NCBI RefSeq assembly: GCF_902497555.1
Contig: NZ_CABVGP010000002.1
Coordinates: 3,050,501-3,114,500 of the forward strand
DNA: 64,000 bases
Reading direction: 5' to 3'
Source of the DNA: Amycolatopsis camponoti
GTDB lineage: Bacteria; Actinomycetota; Actinomycetes; Mycobacteriales; Pseudonocardiaceae
In this document: positions 61,693-64,000 of the stretch, one piece after another
How the letters are laid out: the number at the start of each line of letters is the position of its first letter
Numbering within the stretch: position 1 is the first letter of the stretch
Notes under the pieces: generated by a model
Seen by the model: the letters and a program-made list of their open reading frames with translations, nothing else
Databases searched by the model: none
Told to the model about the DNA's origin: nothing
Position numbers and translations under genes: made by a program

Positions 61693-64000
61693 TGCGACCG
61701 CTCACGGACGGTTCCGAGCTTCTGGTCGGTCGGGATGACGAGCTGTCCCGGCTGGCCGCCTGGATTCGTGAAGCGGTCCAGGGCCGTGGCCGCGCGGTGC
61801 TGGTGGACGGCGAGCCGGGCATCGGAAAGTCCGCACTGGTCCGCGCTTCCGTCGCCGTGGCCGAGGAGGCCGGCTGCCAGGTGTTTTGGGGAGCCGGTGA
61901 CGAGCTCGGGCAGGCGCTGCCGCTGCTGCCGCTCCTGGACGCCCTGCGGATCGCGCCGGTGACACGGGATCCCCGTCGTGACGCCATCGCCGAGCTGCTG
62001 GGCGGCGAAGCCGTCGCGGGCAAGGGTGCCGACCTAGCCGCCGCGGCCGCCGAGCAGCTGATCGCGCTGGTGGACGAGCTCTGCCAGGCCGGCCCGGCCG
62101 TGCTGGTCGTCGACGAGCTGCAGTGGGCCGATCGCACGACGGTCGCGGTGTGGGCCCGGATCGCCCGCTCGGTCCGGCGGCTTCCGCTGCTCCTGGTCGG
62201 GGTGCTGCGTCCGGTGCCGCGCCGCGACGACCTCCGGTCGCTGTTCCGGGTCGTCCCCCCGGCCGAGCGGCTGCGCCTGGGCCGGCTGGCGGAGCCGGCG
62301 GCCCTCGAGCTGGTGGCGGAGCTGGCCGGCGGCAGACCCGGCACCCGGCTGGAGGAGCTCGCCGCCGGCGCCGCCGGGAACCCGTTGTACCTCACCGAAC
62401 TACTCGACGCGCTGTCCCGGAGCTCGTGCGTGGAAGTCGACCCGGCGGGCGTCGCGGAGCTGACCGGCACGGCCACGCCGGACTCCCTGCCGGAGGCGAT
62501 CGCGGACCGGCTGGGCTTCCTGTCCGAGGCGGCGCGGACCGTGCTGCGGGCGGCGGCGCTGCTCGGGGACGGCTTCTCGGTCGCGGACCTGGTGACCGTG
62601 ACGAACAGCTCGCTCGCCGACCTGATGCCCGCCCTCGACGAGGCCCGTGCCGCCGGCGTGCTGGTCGCGGCCGGGGACGACCTCGCGTTCCGGCACACGC
62701 TGATCCGCCGGGCGTTGTACGACGAGATGCCGACGGCGGTCCGGATCGCCTGGCACCAGTCCGCCGCCTGGGCGTTGGCCGAGGCGCGCGCGCCGGTGGA
62801 GCGGGTCGCGCGGCAGCTGCTGCCCATGGTGTCCACAACGGACAGTCGCGTGCCGGTGCCCGCCTGGGCCGTGAAGTGGCTGCTCGACGTGGCCACGCCG
62901 CTGATCGGCCAGGCTCCCGTGGCCGCCGTCGCGCTCCTGCGCCGGGCGGTGCGGGACGCCCCGCTCGACGACGCCGTGACCGGCGCGCTGGCCTGCCGGC
63001 TGGCCGACGCGTACTACCGGGTGGGCAACGTCGCCCAGGCCGAGCGGATCGCCTGCCGCGCACTGGACCGCGTCCGCGACCCCGACGTGGTCGTCGACCT
63101 GCACACGACGGTCGTGCAGTGCCACGGGATGACCGGCCGCTCCGCGGAGTCCCTCGCCACGCTGAACGAAGCCTTGGAGCAACCGGGCCTGGAAGCCCGG
63201 CACCGGGCCAGGCTGCTGGTGCTCATCGCGCGCACGCACCGCGACCTCGGCGAGGTCGACACCGCGGGCCGGGTCGCCACCGCGGCGCTGGCGGAGCTCG
63301 GCGCGGTCGAAGACCGCTGGGCGACCGGGTGGGCGCTGCACGTGCTGAGCCTGGTCGCGATGATGCGCGGCGACTGGACGGGCGCCCTACCGCTGTTCGA
63401 GCGCGCGATGGTCATCGTGCGGGGCGACCCGGCGCTGATCGACCTCACCCTGCTGCTGCGCATCAACCAGTCGGTCACCTTCGGCGCGCTCGACCGCTAC
63501 ACCGACGCGCTCGCCGCGGCCGGGCGGGCGCGGGAGCTGGCCGACCGCACCGGCAGTGCCGTGCGGCTGAACCAGGTCCAGAGCGCGCTCGGGCAGCTGC
63601 TGCTGGGGGCCGGCCGGTGGGACGACGCGCTGGCCGAGGTCGACGTCGTCCCGGACGAGCGCAAGGACCCGAGCGTGGTGTGCTGCGACCACGGCGTCGC
63701 CGCGATCATCCACTTCCACCGCGGCGAGACGGCGGCGGCGCTCAAGCACCTCGAAATCGCGGAGCCGTACTCGGAGCGCATCGGCGACCGGGTCGTGGAG
63801 CCCCTGGTGCGGGCCCGCTGCCTCGCCTTCGAGCACGCCGGCGTGCCCGAGCAGGCGCTCAGCGTGCTGACCGACGTGCTGACCGGCGAAGACGCGGGGG
63901 AGGACCTCCTGGGCGACGCCGCGCGGCTGGCCACGGCGATCGGCGACCGGGGAACGGCCGCGGAGATCGAGGCCAGGGCCCGGGCGATCGCCGACGGCTC
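61693..64000 (+). CDS. LAL-type regulator 3, N-terminal part (AAA-type ATPase)
   Basis: At least 769 codons, running off the right edge. It starts MRPLTDGSELLVGRDDELSR with Walker A GEPGIGKS (residues 40-47) and Walker B in AVLVVDELQWAD, the layout of large actinomycete LuxR regulators (AAA_16/LAL). A long helical TPR-like region follows (GDWTGALPLFERAMVIV, AALKHLEIAEPYSERIGDR). The expected LuxR HTH would lie outside the window. It differs from LAL 1 and 2, which have a basic PR-rich lead and GAPAG-type P-loop. Large LALs often control biosynthetic clusters; a link to the nearby NRPS operon is only a possibility. Confidence 0.85.

Noticed and set aside
1..64000. tRNA, rRNA, integrase, transposase or attachment sites
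   Set aside because: I looked for these while reading and found no cloverleaf-like segment, rRNA sequence, IS-type gene or flanking repeats; a computed search could still find something small.

Overview
The window is very GC-rich, uses almost exclusively G or C in third codon positions, and carries many TetR, GntR, LuxR/LAL and ECF regulators, F420/flavin-type oxidoreductases, secreted cell-wall hydrolases and an NRPS-PKS cluster. This fits an actinomycete of the Pseudonocardiaceae. Amycolatopsis is my best guess, from gene content and style only. About fifty protein genes are supported. No rRNA, tRNA, CRISPR array or transposase was seen.

Layout. 1-15,160: an envelope and stress region with a partial amino-acid permease, a GH15 glucosidase/trehalase, an MFS exporter, a K+ channel coupled to a SHOCT membrane protein, two large paralogous LAL (MalT-like) LuxR regulators, DUF2252, DUF1269 and DUF7144 proteins and an AI-2E-type transporter. 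15,360-22,670: a PEBP protein divergent from a GntR regulator across an 18-bp palindrome, a small orphan peptide gene, an AlaDH/PNT-family enzyme resembling N5-(carboxyethyl)ornithine synthase, a secreted M15 peptidase with unusual codon use, and a fused RecB-like nuclease/helicase. 22,680-25,290: a decayed patch with a TetR gene lacking its N-terminus, a frameshifted isomerase-like gene fused to it by an apparent deletion, and a monooxygenase-like/alpha-beta hydrolase fusion with a one-base frameshift. 25,400-33,300: hydrolases (one fused to a LuxR HTH), a methyltransferase, a DksA-like protein, a TetR-controlled gluconolactonase/LLM oxidoreductase operon, an MBL hydrolase and a class III cyclase. 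33,600-36,800: a cell-wall locus with a GH25 lysozyme, an M15 peptidase, and a membrane protein joining a cytoplasmic HTH to an extracytoplasmic PG-binding and lysozyme-like part. 36,980-43,610: an HNH-like protein, a mycothiol-dependent isomerase-family protein, an ECF sigma/YCII pair, a vancomycin-type glycosyltransferase, a nucleotidyltransferase and a serine beta-lactamase-like protein.

43,727-58,245 is the main feature: a four-gene minus-strand operon of NRPS (C-A-T-TE), NRPS-PKS (A-T-C-A-T-KS-KR-ACP-TE), TauD-type dioxygenase and cytochrome P450. The second adenylation domain of the hybrid protein shows the classical proline code DVQFIAHVV and is followed by a ketosynthase-ketoreductase module. 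The expected output is a proline extended by one malonate unit and reduced, with the dioxygenase free to hydroxylate the ring: the logic of detoxinine. I therefore infer a detoxin/rimosamide-family cluster, here with a P450. The PKS module has no acyltransferase domain, and the linker where it would sit carries four copies of a short palindromic repeat translated in frame.

58,420-64,000: a DUF1206 membrane protein, a tandem duplication in non-coding DNA, an orphan SsuA/NMT1-type binding lipoprotein, an AT-richer non-coding stretch, a tiny secreted peptide with its own terminator, and the start of a third LAL-type regulator from an apparently leaderless promoter.
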